A stretch of 64,000 bases of DNA from CALSPH01 sp041690035 (GCA_041690035.1 JBDNFC010000016.1:124001-188000), one strand, 5' to 3'; numbered from the stretch's first letter, positions 34,477 to 44,152 are shown. Numbers and translations: made by a program. Notes: generated by a model not told the origin, from the letters alone.

Positions 34477-35220
34477 ATGTTACAAGCAATAATTATTGAT
34501 GACGAAAACAATAGTCGGCAAGCGCTAAATAATTTAATTACAAAGTTTGCAAATGGGGTAGAAATCGTGGCAGAGGCTAGTAATTTTGAAGACGGCTTAT
34601 TGGCAATCGAAAAATATAAACCGGGTCTAGTATTTTTAGACTTAGAAATGCCTGACGCCAATGGTTTAGAACTGTTTACACGGCTTAAAAAAATAGATTT
34701 TGAGGTCATTATTACCACAGGGCATCAAGATTATGCAGTAAAGGCATTTAAAACAGCAGCGTTAGATTATCTGTTAAAACCTATAGATATAGACGAGCTA
34801 GAGGCAGCAATAGACAATGTTTTTGAAAAAAGAAAAGAAGTCCGAAAACACAATAATTTTGATGTCTTTATTCAAAATTGGAAAAATAATACAGATCAAC
34901 AAATAGCCCTTTCATCCTCAGACGGGCTCACTTTCTTAAAAGTGAGAGATATAGTTTATTGCAAGGGGGATGGAGCTTACACTTATTTTTTTACTGAGGA
35001 TGGAAATAAGCTTGTAGTATCTAAAAATCTTAAAGAATTTGAAGAATTACTTAAGGACAAGGGTTTTTTTAGGGTTCATAAAAGTAGCTTGATTAACTTA
35101 AATCATTTAAAAAAATATGTCAGGGGAGAAGGTGGACATGTATTGCTTACCAACGGGCATAATGTGATAGTGAGTAAAAGGCGCAAAGAAGGATTTTTAT
35201 TGCAATTAGCTAAAGTTTAA
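34477..35220 (+). CDS. LytTR-family response regulator
   Basis: The 247-residue regulator has a receiver domain (1-120) with the acidic pair IIIDDE, the phospho-acceptor Asp55 in LVFLDLEMPDANG, Thr80/81 and Lys101, and then a LytTR DNA-binding domain (about 145-247). The LytTR domain keeps its DNA-contact motifs: VRDIVYCKGDGAYTYF, RVHKSSLINL (199-208) and VSKRRKEGF. It is therefore an intact transcription factor. Its immediate upstream partner is the degenerate kinase at 33834, and a complete kinase gene follows after 41 bp with its own -7 element. Its phosphodonor is probably that downstream kinase. Confidence 0.93.
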   Translation: MLQAIIIDDENNSRQALNNLITKFANGVEIVAEASNFEDGLLAIEKYKPGLVFLDLEMPDANGLELFTRLKKIDFEVIITTGHQDYAVKAFKTAALDYLLKPIDIDELEAAIDNVFEKRKEVRKHNNFDVFIQNWKNNTDQQIALSSSDGLTFLKVRDIVYCKGDGAYTYFFTEDGNKLVVSKNLKEFEELLKDKGFFRVHKSSLINLNHLKKYVRGEGGHVLLTNGHNVIVSKRRKEGFLLQLAKV

Positions 35221-35247
35221 TATATTTATGGATTAAATAAAAGGCCA

Positions 35248-35255
35248 TATTTTTG
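35248..35255 (+). promoter_or_regulatory. -7 element (TATTTTTG) of the beta-propeller kinase gene
   Basis: TATTTTTG ends 7 nt before the ATG at 35262; transcripts would be nearly leaderless. No -33 TTTG is visible. Confidence 0.5.
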
Positions 35256-35261
35256 TAAGTA

Positions 35262-38200
35262 ATGTTTAATATCAAATTTTTAATACCTGTTTTAAGAAAA
35301 ATTATAGCCAGTATAGCTTTGCTTATATGGGTAAAAATGGCATTTGCACAACCCATAGAGCGCAGGTTTATAAACTATACATTAGAAGATGGTTTATCCC
35401 AATCTACAATTATGGATATTAAGCAATCGGCAAATGGCAATATTTTTATGGCCACTGCTGATGGAGTTAATGTGTTTGATGGCAAAAGTTTCGAAATTTA
35501 TAAAAACAATCCTGCCGATACCCAAACCCTTGGAAATAATTTAATTTATTGTGTTACTCCCATTTCTACACATATAGTTTGGGCATTAGATCAAGATCAA
35601 ATATTAAATCAAATAGATACTAGAACCAAGAAAGTTGTTAGATTAAATTACATTACCAAGTTAGGCATAGATAACATTGTAATAAAACAAGTGCTTTTAG
35701 CCGCCAATGGTGAAGTTTGGTTTGCTACTTATGAGCATGGTATAATTGTAATCAACACGTTTGGCAAAAAATTAGCAAGTTTTAATATTGAAAATAAGAC
35801 ACTAAAAAGCAATTCTATATTGCATTTATATTCAAAAGATGATCAAATATGGGCTAGCACTAGCGCTGGCTTGGCAAAAATAAATATAGAATCGAAAACC
35901 GTTGTAAATTATTTTATAAATAGAGCTATAAATTGCGCTCATATCAATAAAAATAAGTTGTATGTGAGTTTTAATGATAAAAAATTAGGGGTGATTATTG
36001 CAAATAAAGAAAACCCCAACATGCTTTATGACTCCATTTTGCAGAATGAGTCTGTGGTGGCGATAGAAAGTCAAAAATCAGGTATTATTTGGTTTGGGTC
36101 ATCTATCAATGGAGTTTACGAGTTTGATAATCATCAATTAGTACATCATTTTAATAAGCCACAGGACAAATGGTCATTAATAGACAATAATATTTGGACT
36201 ATTTTTAAAGATGTAAATGACGATATTTATATTGGCACTAATAATGGACTTACGATTTTTAAAAACGCATATAATATATTTAAACTTTACCGACACAATC
36301 CACTTTTTGCCAATAGCCTGTCATCCAATAGAATATATAACATTGTAGAGGATTCTAAAAATGCTATTTGGTTTATTACATATGATGGAGAGGTAAATAG
36401 GTTGCAAAACGGTAAATTTACAATTTATGATAAAAATAATTGTACAGGCCTGAACACAACTCATTTAAGAACACTGTTTGAAACTAATGATGGACAATAT
36501 TTTGTTGGCTCATATGACGATGGCTTTTATAAATTTGACCCAAAGCGCAAAAAATTTACCAATATTAGACAAAAGGGGCAGAATATTTCGGAGGTTCGCA
36601 TTATAAAACAGATAAACGAATCTACACTACTGATAGGACATGCTGAGGGATTGATATATTATAATTATTTGCAAAACACTTTTAAAAATATAGATTTAGG
36701 TTTTTCATTCAAAGTTTATGACCTTTTTTTAGATGGTGATTATTGCTATATCGCCACCTTTGGTGCAGGATTAATAAAGTGGAGTATGAAAGACAACAGT
36801 ACTAAAACCTTTAGACATATAAACGAAAAAAATAGCCTTAGCAACAATAATGTAATGTCTATTGTGGCAGTAAGTAAAGATACGCTAGCTTTGGGAACTT
36901 ATGGGGGAGGGGTTTCGCTTTTTCATAAAATAAATCATTCGTTTTTAAATTTTTCAGAATCTAATGGCTTAAGCAATAACTCAGTTTATGGCATATTACT
37001 AGATAATAAAAACAACCTTTGGCTGAGCACCAATAAGGGTATAGTAAAATGGTTTGCAGATAGAAAAACAATAAAAAACTTTAATCTTTCATCACAATTG
37101 CAGAGTTTAGAGTTTAATGAAGGCGCATTTTTGGCAGCTAAAAATGGAATGTTTTACTTTGGCGGGGTAAATGGAGTTAATTTTTTTAACCCCAGTCAAT
37201 TGATGTTCAATAATAGAACGCCCAATGCTATCATACTCAACATTATCATAAATGGAAAAAATATAGATTGGCAAGACATTGCTCAAAAAAAAGCTGTTAA
37301 TTTAAGGGCAAATCAAAACACAATAAAAATAATTTTTAAAGCATTGCATTATGGATTGGCAGAAAAAACACTTTTCTATTATAAGCTCGAAGGCATAGAA
37401 ACAAGTTGGACGCTTCTCAATAATAAAGACAATAGCATTACTTTTAATAATCTTCCTTCGGGCAATTATCAGTTTTTGCTAAAAGCTTGTAATGAAGATG
37501 ATTTGTGCGATGAGGTGCCAAAAAAATTTAGTTTTGTGATTAATGCCCCCTTGTATAAAACGCCAATTTTTATTTTTATAAGCGGCATGCTGCTGCTGCT
37601 ATTATTCTACGCAATATATGCTACAAGAACAAGAAACCTGCGCAGAAGCTATGCCGCCAAAATGACAGATGCAGAACTTAGGGCATTGCGAACCCAAATG
37701 AATCCCCATTTTATTTTTAATACATTAAATAGTATCCAGTATTATGTGCTAAATGCTGATGCCAAAACTGCCTATAAATACCTAACAAAATTTTCTTCGC
37801 TAATGCGCAGAATTTTACAACATAGCAAAGAAAATTTTTTGCCTCTAGAGGAAGAACTTACTTCACTGAAACTTTACTGTGAGTTAGAAAATATAAGGTT
37901 GGAAAATGGTTTGGAGGTAAAATTTGATATTGACGCAAAAATTGACCAAAAAAGAACACTAATTCCAACACTCTTTTTGCAACCTTTTGTAGAAAATGCA
38001 ATCATTCATGGATTATTGCCTAAGCAAGGGGATAAAAAAATATCAATTATCGTTAAAAAAAGTGAAAAAGGAGTGATTTGCATTATTCAAGATAATGGCA
38101 TTGGCAGAGAAAAATCTAGGATACTGAATAAACAAAGGTCTAGGAGCCATCAGTCTACCGCAATTAATGCCATTGAGCATAGAATTGACATCTTAAATGA

Positions 38201-38282
38201 GAGCACAAAAATGAAATTGAAAATGGAGATTGAAGATTTGAATGACGGTACGCGAGTTTCGCTAATTATTGAACAACTATGA
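35262..38282 (+). CDS. Beta-propeller sensor histidine kinase of the LytS type
   Basis: The 1006-residue membrane kinase has a signal or anchor (1-30), two periplasmic regulator-type seven-bladed propellers (about 35-650; blades such as YTLEDGLSQSTIMDIKQS and LSNNSVYGILLDNKNNLWLS), and a Y_Y_Y domain (about 670-760). One transmembrane helix (about 768-788, FIFISGMLLLLLFYAIYA) leads to a cytoplasmic core with MNPHFIFNTLNSIQ (His816), N-box PFVENAIIHG (Asn912) and G1 box DNGIG (944-948). It is a complete 5TM-independent LytS-like kinase that senses an unknown periplasmic cue. It overlaps the next regulator gene by 4 bp (ATGA). In such systems the propeller often binds a glycan fragment; this is not shown here. 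Confidence 0.93.
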   Translation: MFNIKFLIPVLRKIIASIALLIWVKMAFAQPIERRFINYTLEDGLSQSTIMDIKQSANGNIFMATADGVNVFDGKSFEIYKNNPADTQTLGNNLIYCVTPISTHIVWALDQDQILNQIDTRTKKVVRLNYITKLGIDNIVIKQVLLAANGEVWFATYEHGIIVINTFGKKLASFNIENKTLKSNSILHLYSKDDQIWASTSAGLAKINIESKTVVNYFINRAINCAHINKNKLYVSFNDKKLGVIIANKENPNMLYDSILQNESVVAIESQKSGIIWFGSSINGVYEFDNHQLVHHFNKPQDKWSLIDNNIWTIFKDVNDDIYIGTNNGLTIFKNAYNIFKLYRHNPLFANSLSSNRIYNIVEDSKNAIWFITYDGEVNRLQNGKFTIYDKNNCTGLNTTHLRTLFETNDGQYFVGSYDDGFYKFDPKRKKFTNIRQKGQNISEVRIIKQINESTLLIGHAEGLIYYNYLQNTFKNIDLGFSFKVYDLFLDGDYCYIATFGAGLIKWSMKDNSTKTFRHINEKNSLSNNNVMSIVAVSKDTLALGTYGGGVSLFHKINHSFLNFSESNGLSNNSVYGILLDNKNNLWLSTNKGIVKWFADRKTIKNFNLSSQLQSLEFNEGAFLAAKNGMFYFGGVNGVNFFNPSQLMFNNRTPNAIILNIIINGKNIDWQDIAQKKAVNLRANQNTIKIIFKALHYGLAEKTLFYYKLEGIETSWTLLNNKDNSITFNNLPSGNYQFLLKACNEDDLCDEVPKKFSFVINAPLYKTPIFIFISGMLLLLLFYAIYATRTRNLRRSYAAKMTDAELRALRTQMNPHFIFNTLNSIQYYVLNADAKTAYKYLTKFSSLMRRILQHSKENFLPLEEELTSLKLYCELENIRLENGLEVKFDIDAKIDQKRTLIPTLFLQPFVENAIIHGLLPKQGDKKISIIVKKSEKGVICIIQDNGIGREKSRILNKQRSRSHQSTAINAIEHRIDILNESTKMKLKMEIEDLNDGTRVSLIIEQL

Positions 38283-39040
38283 GGGCAATTATAATAGATG
38301 ATGAGCTGAAAAGTAGGGAGGTTTTAGGGAAACTAATTCACCAATTTTTTGAAGGAATAGATGTAATTGCTGGCAGTGGAGATATACAAGGTGCAATTAC
38401 AGTTATTCAGCACTTAAAACCCGATCTTGTTTTTTTAGATATTAGCTTGCAGGATGGCGACTCTTTTAGTATTCTAAATAAATTGCCAGAAATTGATTTT
38501 AAAATTATTTTTATTACTGCTTTTGATGAATATGCAACCCAAGCGATACTTTTTACCCAAATTCCATGCCTTCATAAGCCTTTAGATATTGATGAGCTGG
38601 GCCAGGCACTATTAAAAGTAAAAAATCAAAATATACTCTCGGTGCGCGAAGATGTTAGCATTATATTAAATATACTTAATTCTACCTTTAGTATTATTCC
38701 TATTATGGATATTTTTAAAGTTACTTTTGTAGATGCATCTATTATCTGTATGATTAAAAAAGAAAATGGAGAATCATTATTTATTGATAAAAAATATACT
38801 GTAACAAAATCATGGTGCAGTTTTGATAAATATATTCGATTATTAAAAGGGCATGATTTTGCCCAACCAAATGAGAATATTTTATTGAATCTAAGTAATT
38901 TAAGATTTTATCCAAATGCCAAAGATGATTTTTTGACAGTTAATTTTGAGAATAAAGCTCAAAAACTTGAAGTCGCTTTTAGCCAAGATTATAAAGTAGA
39001 TTTTTTAAAACGCTATGCTAAACATTACCAGAAACAATAA
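38279..39040 (+). CDS. Response regulator with degenerate LytTR output domain
   Basis: The 253-residue protein has an intact receiver (1-115: IIIDDE, Asp54 in LVFLDISLQDG, Thr80, Lys100). A C-terminal domain (about 135-253) aligns with LytTR: IPIMDIFKVTFVDASIICMI matches the opening strands. The DNA-contact segments are altered. RVHKSSLIN of the intact regulator at 34477 reads QPNENILLN (196-204), and VSKRRK reads about VAFSQD. DNA binding by the normal mode is doubtful; it may act by protein contact, as a phosphate sink or as a modulator. It is translationally coupled to the propeller kinase by a 4-bp overlap. Confidence 0.82.
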   Translation: MRAIIIDDELKSREVLGKLIHQFFEGIDVIAGSGDIQGAITVIQHLKPDLVFLDISLQDGDSFSILNKLPEIDFKIIFITAFDEYATQAILFTQIPCLHKPLDIDELGQALLKVKNQNILSVREDVSIILNILNSTFSIIPIMDIFKVTFVDASIICMIKKENGESLFIDKKYTVTKSWCSFDKYIRLLKGHDFAQPNENILLNLSNLRFYPNAKDDFLTVNFENKAQKLEVAFSQDYKVDFLKRYAKHYQKQ

Positions 39041-39054
39041 CTTTTATAATGCTT

Positions 39055-39062
39055 TATATTTG
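39055..39062 (+). promoter_or_regulatory. -7 element (TATATTTG)
   Basis: TATATTTG ends 18 nt before the ATG at 39080, so the DUF4340-like gene and the next gene are probably transcribed separately from the signalling cluster. Confidence 0.55.
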
Positions 39063-39079
39063 CACAATTATTTAAAAAC

Positions 39080-40105
39080 ATGATGTCTAAAAAAAACCTA
39101 ATCCTTATTGTTGTTTTATGCTCAATAATAGGAGCATATTTTCTTTTTCGAAAAGATATAAACAATAGCACGAGTCTGCGTAAAGATTTTTTTGCTATAA
39201 AAGAAATTAATGATATTGACAAAATATTTATTTCTAGTAATCAAGATAAAAGCTATGTAATACTCAGCAGAAATAAGCAAAATGTGTGGTATGTAAATGA
39301 TAAATGGATACTTAACGCAAGCAGATTAAAAATACTTTTAGAAACTGCCAAAGATATGGAGGTCAAATATCAAGTAAATGATAATGACAAAAAAGAGATT
39401 ATGGCACATATTGCTACAATAGGATTTAAAGCAATGTATTATAAAAATAACAGATTAATGAAAAGCTATTTTATTGGTAGCAACACCCTGGACCTGATGG
39501 GCACATTTATAGTAGCAGAAGGGAGTAACAATCCAGCAGTGGTGCATATACCCGGGTTTAATGGATTCTTAACCACCCGTTTTTTTACAGATAGTATAGA
39601 GTGGCGTGATAAAAATATTTTCAATATTCCAGCATCTCAAATTAAGAATTTATCAGTAGTTTGGAATAATCAGCCTGAGCAATCTTTTAGTATTAATCAA
39701 CAAGATAAAACAATAGAATTTTCGCCATTAATAAAAGTTGCTGCTCCCAATTTTAATGAATTAAAGGTTAAATCTTTTTTAAACATCTTTTCAGTTTATG
39801 AGAAGAATAACTTGGCTTGTGAAGGTTTTCATAAAAAATTTACTAAAAGGCAAGTGGATAGTATTATGAACAGTCAATGGTTTTATAAAATAGAAATAAC
39901 TAAGCAAAATGGCGAAAAAACAAGTTTAAAATTATATAGAAAACCCATCCAAATAAATACCTATGAAGCATACGACACTCAGGGAAATCCATTAGAATAT
40001 GAAATTGATAAATATTGGGGTGTAAAAGATGATGAGCCTATGATTTTAGAAATACAAGATTTGGTTTTTGATAAAATACTAAAAGGTGTAAAAGATTTTA
40101 ATTAA
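39080..40105 (+). CDS. DUF4340-like membrane-anchored protein
   Basis: The 341-residue product has one N-terminal transmembrane helix (LILIVVLCSIIGAYFLF, about 7-23) and an extracytoplasmic region. Segments SLRKDFFAIKEINDIDKIF, WYVNDKWILNASRLKILLE and DSIEWRDKNIFNIPASQIKNL resemble the DUF4340 family of Bacteroidota, whose members carry repeated strand-helix units after a short anchor. The function is unknown. The stop overlaps the next ATG by 1 bp (TTAATGA context), so the two small membrane proteins are probably coupled. Confidence 0.65.
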   Translation: MMSKKNLILIVVLCSIIGAYFLFRKDINNSTSLRKDFFAIKEINDIDKIFISSNQDKSYVILSRNKQNVWYVNDKWILNASRLKILLETAKDMEVKYQVNDNDKKEIMAHIATIGFKAMYYKNNRLMKSYFIGSNTLDLMGTFIVAEGSNNPAVVHIPGFNGFLTTRFFTDSIEWRDKNIFNIPASQIKNLSVVWNNQPEQSFSINQQDKTIEFSPLIKVAAPNFNELKVKSFLNIFSVYEKNNLACEGFHKKFTKRQVDSIMNSQWFYKIEITKQNGEKTSLKLYRKPIQINTYEAYDTQGNPLEYEIDKYWGVKDDEPMILEIQDLVFDKILKGVKDFN

Positions 40106-40656
40106 TGATAGGTAGCTCCATTTTATATATTGTTGCAGGTACATTTGTGATGTATTTACTTTTTAAATTTGCTAAAAATTTATTTTATAAAGTTTTGATA
40201 ATCCTCTTGCTTTTTTGCACTGCCATCTATGGGTTATATTATTTTAAAGTAGGGCCATTTATTGAAAATGTAGCACATATTGATGTAATTAGAGAAAGAG
40301 AATGCTTTAAAAAAAATACAGATATTACATGCGAATGCATTGTGAAATTATTGGAAAAAGACATTAGCAGTAGGTTTAATAAATCAGAAATTGAAAAAAT
40401 GAAAGATGATAGATCGCAAAGTGCGTATGTTTTCCAAAAAAGCATGTCAGCAATAAGCAATCAGGCAAAAGAGTGTCTTAAAAATAAAGGGCAAGAAAAT
40501 CTTTGGAGGGCATTTATAAAATCTACATTACAATTAGATAACAGCCTAGTAAATGGAATAGAAAATTTGATAGAAAAGGGTAAAACAAATTTTGACGAAA
40601 AGCTAAATCACACTCAATGTGTAAAAGATAACATTGACAATAAATATAGTCGATAA
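40105..40656 (+). CDS. Small membrane protein with two helices, unknown function
   Basis: This 183-residue protein has two N-terminal transmembrane helices (about residues 3-19, SILYIVAGTFVMYLLFKF, and 26-45, FYKVLIILLLFCTAIYGLYY). A mostly helical, Lys-rich domain follows with four cysteines (in RECFKKN, TCEC, KECLK and TQCVKD). The cysteines could form two disulfides if the domain is extracytoplasmic. No family is recognised. It is coupled to the DUF4340-like gene by a 1-bp overlap and converges on typA. Confidence 0.6.
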   Translation: MIGSSILYIVAGTFVMYLLFKFAKNLFYKVLIILLLFCTAIYGLYYFKVGPFIENVAHIDVIRERECFKKNTDITCECIVKLLEKDISSRFNKSEIEKMKDDRSQSAYVFQKSMSAISNQAKECLKNKGQENLWRAFIKSTLQLDNSLVNGIENLIEKGKTNFDEKLNHTQCVKDNIDNKYSR

Positions 40657-40747
40657 CATTTTCACCAAAATTGCTGGTATAAAATTGCTCCAAAAAAAAA
40701 TAAAAGTTTCAGAATACCACTTAGCAGCATTTTGAAATAGTTAAAAA

Positions 40748-42565
40748 TTAAATATTTACCACATTAGCGCTATTTTTGTAGCGTTTGCGGTCTGTTTCTT
40801 TTAAATATATCTTTCTAAGTCTAATGCTTTCTGGAGTAACCTCTACAAATTCATCAGCCATTATATATTCTAATGCCTCTTCTAAACTAAATTCTTTTGC
40901 AGGTATAATGCGCACTTTATCATCTGTTCCACTGCTGCGCATATTGGTTAGTTTTTTAGTTTTAGTTACATTTATTACCAAATCACCTTCTCTGTTATTT
41001 TCGCCTATCACTTGACCTTCGTAAATATCTATGTTGGGTAGAATAAAAAATCTACCTCTGTCTTGCAATGCATTGATACTATATGGTATTGCATTTCCAT
41101 TTTCCATACTAATTAGTGAACCATTTATTCTCCCTGGTATTACACCTTTATGAGCTTGATACTCTAAAAACCTATGAGACATTACTGCCTCACCTTGCGA
41201 AGAAGTGAGTATATAATCTCTTAACCCTATAATGCCTCTAGAAGGCATTTGAAAAATAAGAAGCATTCTGTCATTTTTTGGAGTCATGCTTACCATATTT
41301 CCTTTACGTTGAGTAATGGCATCTATTGCTTTGCCAGCAAATTCTTCTGGAATATCAATATTAAGTTCTTCAATTGGTTCACATTTTTGACCATCAATTT
41401 CTTTTACAATTACTTGTGGTTGCCCTATTTGAAGTTCATACCCCTCTCTTCTCATAGTTTCTATTAATACCGCCAAATGCAGCACACCTCTGCCAAACAC
41501 CATAAAAGAGTCAGCACTATTTGTAGGCTCTACCCTTAAAGCAAGATTTTTTTCTAATTCTTTATATAACCTGTCTTTTAAATGGCGAGAGGTAACAAAT
41601 TTTCCTTCACGGCCAAAAAATGGCGAGTCATTAATGGTAAATAACATGCTCATCGTAGGTTCATCTATCGCCATTGGGGTTAATCCTTCTGGGTTTTCTA
41701 TATCTGCAATTGTGTCGCCTATTTCAAAGCCTTCAATACCTGTAATAGCGCATATTTCACCTGCTTTTACAAAATCAACTTTTACTTTATTTAATCCTTC
41801 AAAAACTAAAAGCTCTTTTACCTTAGTTTTGACAACAGATCCGTCTCTTTTTACCAAAGATACAGGCATGTTAATTTTTAATTCTCCTCTAATCAATCTT
41901 CCAATTGCTATTCTACCAATATAGGTGCTATAATCTAGCGATGTAATCTGCATTTGCACTGTCCCTTCGGCAGTTTTTGGTGCAGGAATATATTTTATAA
42001 TATAATCTAATAAAACATTAATGTCTTCAGTAGGTTTTTTATAATCAACACTCATCCAACCTTGCTTTGCAGAGCCAAAAACAACGGGAAAATCTAATTG
42101 GTCTTCAGTACCACCAAGATTAAACATGAGGTCAAATACCATATCATGTACTTCGTCTGGCTTGCAGTTTTGCTTATCTACTTTATTTATCACAACGATA
42201 GGTTTAAGACCTAATTGCAATGCTTTCTCTAACACAAATCTAGTTTGTGGCATAGGTCCTTCAAAAGCATCTACTAGCAATAAAACACCGTCCGCCATAT
42301 TTAATACGCGCTCCACTTCTCCACCAAAATCACTGTGGCCAGGAGTGTCTATAATATTTATTTTAGTTTCTTTGTAAATTACTGAAACGTTTTTTGCAAG
42401 AATGGTTATTCCTCTTTCTCGCTCTAAATCATTACTGTCCATAATTAATTCACCTGGTTTTTCATGGTCTTTAAATAATTTTCCTACTAGTATCATTTTG
42501 TCTACTAGGGTTGTTTTCCCGTGATCTACGTGAGCAATGATGGCAATATTTCTGATGTTCTGCAT
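40748..42565 (-). CDS. typA: Ribosome-associated GTPase TypA/BipA
   Basis: The 605-residue translational GTPase has the G motifs AHVDHGKTTLVDKM (G1), RERGITI (G2), DTPGHSDFGGEVERVL (G3) and NKVDKQNCKPDE (G4), then EF-G-like domains II, III and V and the BipA-specific C-terminal domain (PSRGIIGLRDYILTSSQGEA, then ALEYIMADEFVEVTPESIRLRK). It binds the 70S ribosome at the A-site side and helps 50S assembly and stress growth. The length is standard. A TACTTTTG -7 element lies 9 nt before its ATG, so the mRNA leader is very short. It diverges from gltA. Confidence 0.97.
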   Translation of the reverse strand: MQNIRNIAIIAHVDHGKTTLVDKMILVGKLFKDHEKPGELIMDSNDLERERGITILAKNVSVIYKETKINIIDTPGHSDFGGEVERVLNMADGVLLLVDAFEGPMPQTRFVLEKALQLGLKPIVVINKVDKQNCKPDEVHDMVFDLMFNLGGTEDQLDFPVVFGSAKQGWMSVDYKKPTEDINVLLDYIIKYIPAPKTAEGTVQMQITSLDYSTYIGRIAIGRLIRGELKINMPVSLVKRDGSVVKTKVKELLVFEGLNKVKVDFVKAGEICAITGIEGFEIGDTIADIENPEGLTPMAIDEPTMSMLFTINDSPFFGREGKFVTSRHLKDRLYKELEKNLALRVEPTNSADSFMVFGRGVLHLAVLIETMRREGYELQIGQPQVIVKEIDGQKCEPIEELNIDIPEEFAGKAIDAITQRKGNMVSMTPKNDRMLLIFQMPSRGIIGLRDYILTSSQGEAVMSHRFLEYQAHKGVIPGRINGSLISMENGNAIPYSINALQDRGRFFILPNIDIYEGQVIGENNREGDLVINVTKTKKLTNMRSSGTDDKVRIIPAKEFSLEEALEYIMADEFVEVTPESIRLRKIYLKETDRKRYKNSANVVNI

Positions 42566-42573
42566 AAAGGGTG

Positions 42574-42581
42574 CAAAAGTA
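42574..42581 (-). promoter_or_regulatory. -7 element (TACTTTTG) of typA
   Basis: On the reverse strand TACTTTTG ends 9 nt before the typA ATG. No good -33 TTTG is visible. Confidence 0.5.
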
Positions 42582-42704
42582 GGTTGAAAAACCCACTATT
42601 TTGGCATTGTTTTAAAACATTTCTGTTTTTTTTCTGTTATTTTTTTTAATTTACTAAGAAATTGATATAAAAGATATTAGTTTCGCAAAATATTTTAGAA
42701 AATC

Positions 42705-43994
42705 ATGTCAAACAAAGCCATCATAAAAATCGGAGACCAGGAAAATGAATTTCCTATCATTGTAGGATCAGAGAACGAACCAGCCATTGATATTAGTAAT
42801 TTAAGGTCAGTTACAGGACACATTACCATCGATGTAGGATTTAAAAATACCGGTTCTACAACTAGTTCAATTACTTACCTTGATGGCGAAAAGGGAATAT
42901 TAAGACACCGTGGTTACAGTATTGAAGATTTAGCAAGCAAAGCATCTTTTGTAGAAGTAATGTATTTACTTGTCAATGGCAAATTACCTAATAAAGTAGA
43001 GCTAGATTCGTTTGATTCAGATATTAGAATGCATACCTTAGTAAATATGGATATGGAAAATATTTTCAGGTCATTTCCAACGGGTTCTCATCCAATGGGG
43101 CAATTGATGTGTTTGGTTTCTTCACTTTCTGCATTTTATCCAGAATCCTTGGATACTCATCCTACACCTGAAAAAATGCAAAAAACCATTACCAGGTTAT
43201 TGGCAAAAATGCCAACCATCTGTGCGATGATTTATAAGAAAAAGTGGGGGCATCCTTTGGTTTATCCAAATAATAGCCTGGATTATGTTAGTAATTTTTT
43301 AAACATGACATTTGGACAGGTTACCATGAATTATGAGGTGGATCCAATTGTTGCTGATGCAATGAATAAGTTATTGATATTGCATGCAGACCATGAGCAA
43401 AATTGCAGTGCCTCTACGGTAAGGCTCGTGGGCAGTTCGCAGGCAAATTTATATTCCTCTATTGCTGCAGGTGTTGCTGCACTTTGGGGGCCTTTGCATG
43501 GTGGTGCTAATCAGCAGGTTATAGAAATGTTAGAATCTATAAAAGCAGATGGAGGCAACGTTCAAAAATTTATTGACAAAGCAAAAGATAAGAATGACTC
43601 ATTTAGATTAATGGGTTTTGGACACAGGGTTTACAAAAACTTTGACCCAAGAGCGCGCATCATTAAAAAATCTTGTGACGAAGTCCTTGCAAAATTAGGC
43701 GTGCATGATCCTGTGCTTGATATTGCCAAAAAACTCGAAGAAGCTGCGCTAAATGACCCCTATTTTGCTGAAAGAAAATTATACCCAAATGTAGATTTTT
43801 ATTCAGGAATAATTTATAGAGCCTTAGGTTTTCCAACAGAAATGTTTACAGTATTATTTGCTTTAGGTAGATTGCCAGGTTGGATAGCTCAGTGGAAAGA
43901 AATGAGAAACGAAAATCAGCCTATTGGCCGACCAAGACAAATTTATACGGGTGAGCCTGTAAGAGAATTTGTATCCATTGTTGCCAGAGATTAA
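42705..43994 (+). CDS. gltA: Citrate synthase (type II, hexameric kind)
   Basis: This 429-residue enzyme condenses acetyl-CoA with oxaloacetate to open the TCA cycle. It has the catalytic motifs LHADHEQNCSASTVRLVGSS (first active-site His), GPLHGGANQQVIEMLE and MGFGHRVYKNFDPRARI (second His and oxaloacetate Arg), and NVDFYSGIIYRALGFP with the catalytic Asp. The roughly 40-residue N-terminal strand domain and the length mark the Gram-negative type II group, typically NADH-sensitive hexamers. The upstream sequence holds a TAGTTTCG element that only partly fits the -7 consensus. It is a single gene, with no terminator hairpin seen. Confidence 0.97.
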   Translation: MSNKAIIKIGDQENEFPIIVGSENEPAIDISNLRSVTGHITIDVGFKNTGSTTSSITYLDGEKGILRHRGYSIEDLASKASFVEVMYLLVNGKLPNKVELDSFDSDIRMHTLVNMDMENIFRSFPTGSHPMGQLMCLVSSLSAFYPESLDTHPTPEKMQKTITRLLAKMPTICAMIYKKKWGHPLVYPNNSLDYVSNFLNMTFGQVTMNYEVDPIVADAMNKLLILHADHEQNCSASTVRLVGSSQANLYSSIAAGVAALWGPLHGGANQQVIEMLESIKADGGNVQKFIDKAKDKNDSFRLMGFGHRVYKNFDPRARIIKKSCDEVLAKLGVHDPVLDIAKKLEEAALNDPYFAERKLYPNVDFYSGIIYRALGFPTEMFTVLFALGRLPGWIAQWKEMRNENQPIGRPRQIYTGEPVREFVSIVARD

Positions 43995-44135
43995 TTTTTT
44001 ATATCTTTCTTGTTGTCCCTCAATTTGGCTTAATAAAAGAATTTTTAGCTCAACATTATTTTCTATCTTATCATATTTGTAAAAACTCTTTTTAAGTATT
44101 TTATTATAAGCTAACGTTTAATAAATTGAGTTAAT

Positions 44136-44143
44136 TATATTTG
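44136..44143 (+). promoter_or_regulatory. -7 element (TATATTTG) of cysS
   Basis: TATATTTG ends 10 nt before the ATG chosen for cysS. Its position argues against a longer cysS start at 44141. Confidence 0.55.
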
Positions 44144-44152
44144 CGGTCAATT

